From contig NZ_CP115921.1 in NCBI RefSeq assembly GCF_040412085.2, positions 1,550,001-1,614,000 of the forward strand: a stretch of 64,000 nucleotides of DNA, in the 5' to 3' direction. The notes under the pieces are model-generated. The model saw only the letters and a list, made by a program, of their open reading frames with translations, was not told the DNA's origin and did no database searches. Source of the stretch: Vibrio sp. CB1-14. Lineage in GTDB: Bacteria > Pseudomonadota > Gammaproteobacteria > Enterobacterales > Vibrionaceae. A program made the translations under genes and the position numbers. Position 1 is the first letter of the stretch. Each line of letters begins with the position of its first letter. Below are positions 62,647 through 64,000 of this stretch, one piece after another.

Positions 62647-62721
62647 ATGGAGTTAGCACTCATCATTGCTTTCGTTGTAGCTGCGGTTGTAATGGTTAAA
62701 AAAGAAATGGCTGCAAAATAG
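62647..62721 (+). CDS. 24-residue single-span membrane protein
   Basis: A very short gene between two terminators. The product starts MELALIIAFVVAAVVMV and ends KKEMAAK: one hydrophobic helix of about 16 residues with an acidic N-terminus and basic C-terminus, so it likely spans the inner membrane with the Lys-rich end inside. AAGGAG lies five bases before the ATG, a strong ribosome site. It has its own terminator at 62776. The signals make it more convincing than a chance frame; the function is unknown. Confidence 0.7.
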   Translation: MELALIIAFVVAAVVMVKKEMAAK

Positions 62722-62775
62722 TCTTCATTCATACATTTTATTTACAAATCTTTTAACTGAATGAAAGTATTAACA

Positions 62776-62800
62776 AAAACCGACGAAAGTCGGTTTTTTT
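62776..62800 (+). terminator. Terminator after the small membrane protein gene
   Basis: AAAACCGAC-GAAA-GTCGGTTTT with a GAAA tetraloop, followed by TTT. Confidence 0.88.
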
Positions 62801-62964
62801 ATGCGTGAAATCTGCGTATTCAACAACAACTTTTCTTTGTCGTCACGACTAAAAACAATCGTTTTATTTTTAATTGCTAAACTCTTAAGGTGCACGCTCT
62901 TTCCGGTCGTTCGTAACCGGCGTTTCACACTCATAAAACAATATACCTAAAAGAGGATACTGCC

Positions 62965-63870
62965 ATGCGCATTGCGATTCTATCTCGCAACGAAAACTTG
63001 TACTCAACTCGTCGCCTAAAAGAAGCAGGGGAAGCGAGGGGACATCAAGTGGATATCATAGATACCCTGCATTGCTATATGGATATTACTAGTAGTAACT
63101 CTAAAGTCCGTTATATGGGTGAGGAGTTGCCTCAATACGATGCGGTGATTCCACGAATTGGTTCATCTATTACTTTCTACGGAACCGCTGTGGTTCGTCA
63201 GTTTGAAATGATGGGTACTTTCTGTGTTAACGAGTCGGTAGCGATTAGCCGTTCACGTGACAAACTGCGTTCCCTGCAGTTGCTATCACGTAAAGGCATT
63301 GGTCTACCTCGCACTGGTTTTGCAAGCAAGCCAGACGACATTCCAGATTTGATTAAAAATGTTGGTGGCGCGCCACTTGTTATCAAGCTTCTTGAAGGTA
63401 CTCAGGGCATTGGTGTGGTGCTCGCAGAGACACAAAAAGCTGCAGAAAGTGTTATCGAAGCTTTCATGGGTCTAAAAGCCAACATTTTGGTTCAAGAGTT
63501 TATCGAAGAAGCTAACGGTGCTGATATTCGTTGTTTTGTTGTCGGTGGAAAAGTGATTGCTGCAATGAAGCGACAAGCTGCCGAAGGTGAATTCCGTTCA
63601 AATCTACATCGTGGTGGTACTGCACAGCTAATCAAGCTCACTAAAGAAGAGCGTGCGACAGCGATAGCGGCTGCCAAGGCGATGGGGTTGAACTTGTGCG
63701 GGGTTGATATCCTTCAGTCGAAAAATGGTCCAGTGGTTATGGAAGTAAACTCATCACCAGGCCTAGAGGGAATTGAGAGCGCGACAAGTAAAGACGTGGC
63801 GGGCCTTATTTACGAATTTATCGAGAAAAATGCCAAGCCAAACAACAATAAAACGAAAGGACGTGGTTAA
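62965..63870 (+). CDS. rimK: Ribosomal protein S6 glutamate ligase RimK
   Basis: A 301-residue ATP-grasp enzyme that adds Glu residues to the C-terminus of ribosomal protein S6. It shows [34 protein letters not shown], the ATP-binding [15 protein letters not shown] loop, [18 protein letters not shown] and the metal site [20 protein letters not shown] lies before the ATG. The gene after it begins two bases downstream, implying one transcript. Confidence 0.93.
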   Translation: MRIAILSRNENLYSTRRLKEAGEARGHQVDIIDTLHCYMDITSSNSKVRYMGEELPQYDAVIPRIGSSITFYGTAVVRQFEMMGTFCVNESVAISRSRDKLRSLQLLSRKGIGLPRTGFASKPDDIPDLIKNVGGAPLVIKLLEGTQGIGVVLAETQKAAESVIEAFMGLKANILVQEFIEEANGADIRCFVVGGKVIAAMKRQAAEGEFRSNLHRGGTAQLIKLTKEERATAIAAAKAMGLNLCGVDILQSKNGPVVMEVNSSPGLEGIESATSKDVAGLIYEFIEKNAKPNNNKTKGRG

Positions 63871-63872
63871 AA

Positions 63873-64000
63873 ATGGCTAAAGAGCTTGTCATAGCGGGCG
63901 TAGAAATACGCCCTGGTGAGCGTAAAGAAATCGATATCCCAGTTGCGAAATTATACACGGACGCAGAAGTAAGTATCCCAGTCCAAGTAATACGAGCAAA
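63873..64000 (+). CDS. Succinylglutamate desuccinylase/aspartoacylase family protein, 5' part only
   Basis: The first 42 codons before the window edge, beginning MAKELVIAGVEIRPGERKEI and continuing in a beta-rich stretch, match the N-terminus of an M14-like deacylase family often found next to rimK. The zinc-binding motifs would lie beyond the window. It starts two bases after rimK. Such a hydrolase could trim amino acid or peptide tags, but this is inference from the neighbourhood. Confidence 0.7.
   Translation, partial: MAKELVIAGVEIRPGERKEIDIPVAKLYTDAEVSIPVQVIRA

Noticed and set aside
1..64000. CRISPR arrays, insertion sequences, rRNA genes
   Set aside because: No regularly spaced repeats, no transposase frames and no rRNA sequence were seen.

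Overview
The window looks like chromosome from a marine gammaproteobacterium, most likely a Vibrio or close relative. This is inferred from gene content (an oligoalginate cluster of the Vibrio splendidus type, FabV, a tesA/ybbA/ybbP block, rimK next to an aspartoacylase-family gene). No marker gene settles the species.

Region 1 (1 to about 19,840) is the late half of a lambda-like prophage. It follows lambda order closely: terminase large subunit (cut by the window edge), W, B, C with a probable nested scaffold, D, E, a connector-position gene, Z, U, V, G/GT with the lambda slippery heptamer, H, M, L, K, I and J. Two places break that order. A small membrane protein with its own terminator sits between GT and H, like a moron. 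A cassette sits between M and L: a large DUF4209/HEPN-motif protein and, facing it, a KilA-N gene whose leader resembles the C4 antisense-RNA system of P1-type antirepressors. Tail gene K carries a one-base deletion that splits it. Just past J lies a 3' fragment of threonine dehydrogenase (tdh), which suggests the phage integrated in tdh and that the right attachment junction is near 19,836.

Region 2 (20,280 to 33,460) is an oligoalginate catabolic island. It holds a DEHU reductase, an unknown double SnoaL-fold protein, a KdgM-family porin, a GntR/FadR regulator, a PL17 exolyase, KdgF, KdgK, Eda, a sodium:solute symporter and a PL15 exolyase. Together these would take unsaturated alginate oligomers across both membranes, cut them to monomers, linearise and reduce the product to KDG, then split KDPG to pyruvate and glyceraldehyde-3-phosphate. 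No secreted endolyase is present here. Nearly every promoter region carries variants of one palindrome, ATTGTA-N-TACAAT, often with a CRP-like site upstream, which points to one regulon under the embedded GntR protein and catabolite control.

Region 3 (33,500 to 42,500) is accessory: an OsmC-like protein, a MATE exporter, a TRAP transporter operon with a perfect inverted repeat upstream, a 3D-domain protein, a LysR regulator, and a TonB-dependent receptor lacking its signal peptide.

Region 4 (42,500 to 64,000) is mostly core: tRNA-Ser(UGA), MaoC hydratase, a VRR-NUC nuclease, an M16 lipoprotein peptidase, AroG, a small periplasmic protein, a DnaJ-related protein, a PF09818 ATPase, an EAL protein, FabV, TesA divergent from YbbA/YbbP, an FAD oxidoreductase, GalE, a 24-residue membrane protein, RimK and the start of an aspartoacylase-like gene. 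A DnaA-box cluster lies at 59.7 kb.
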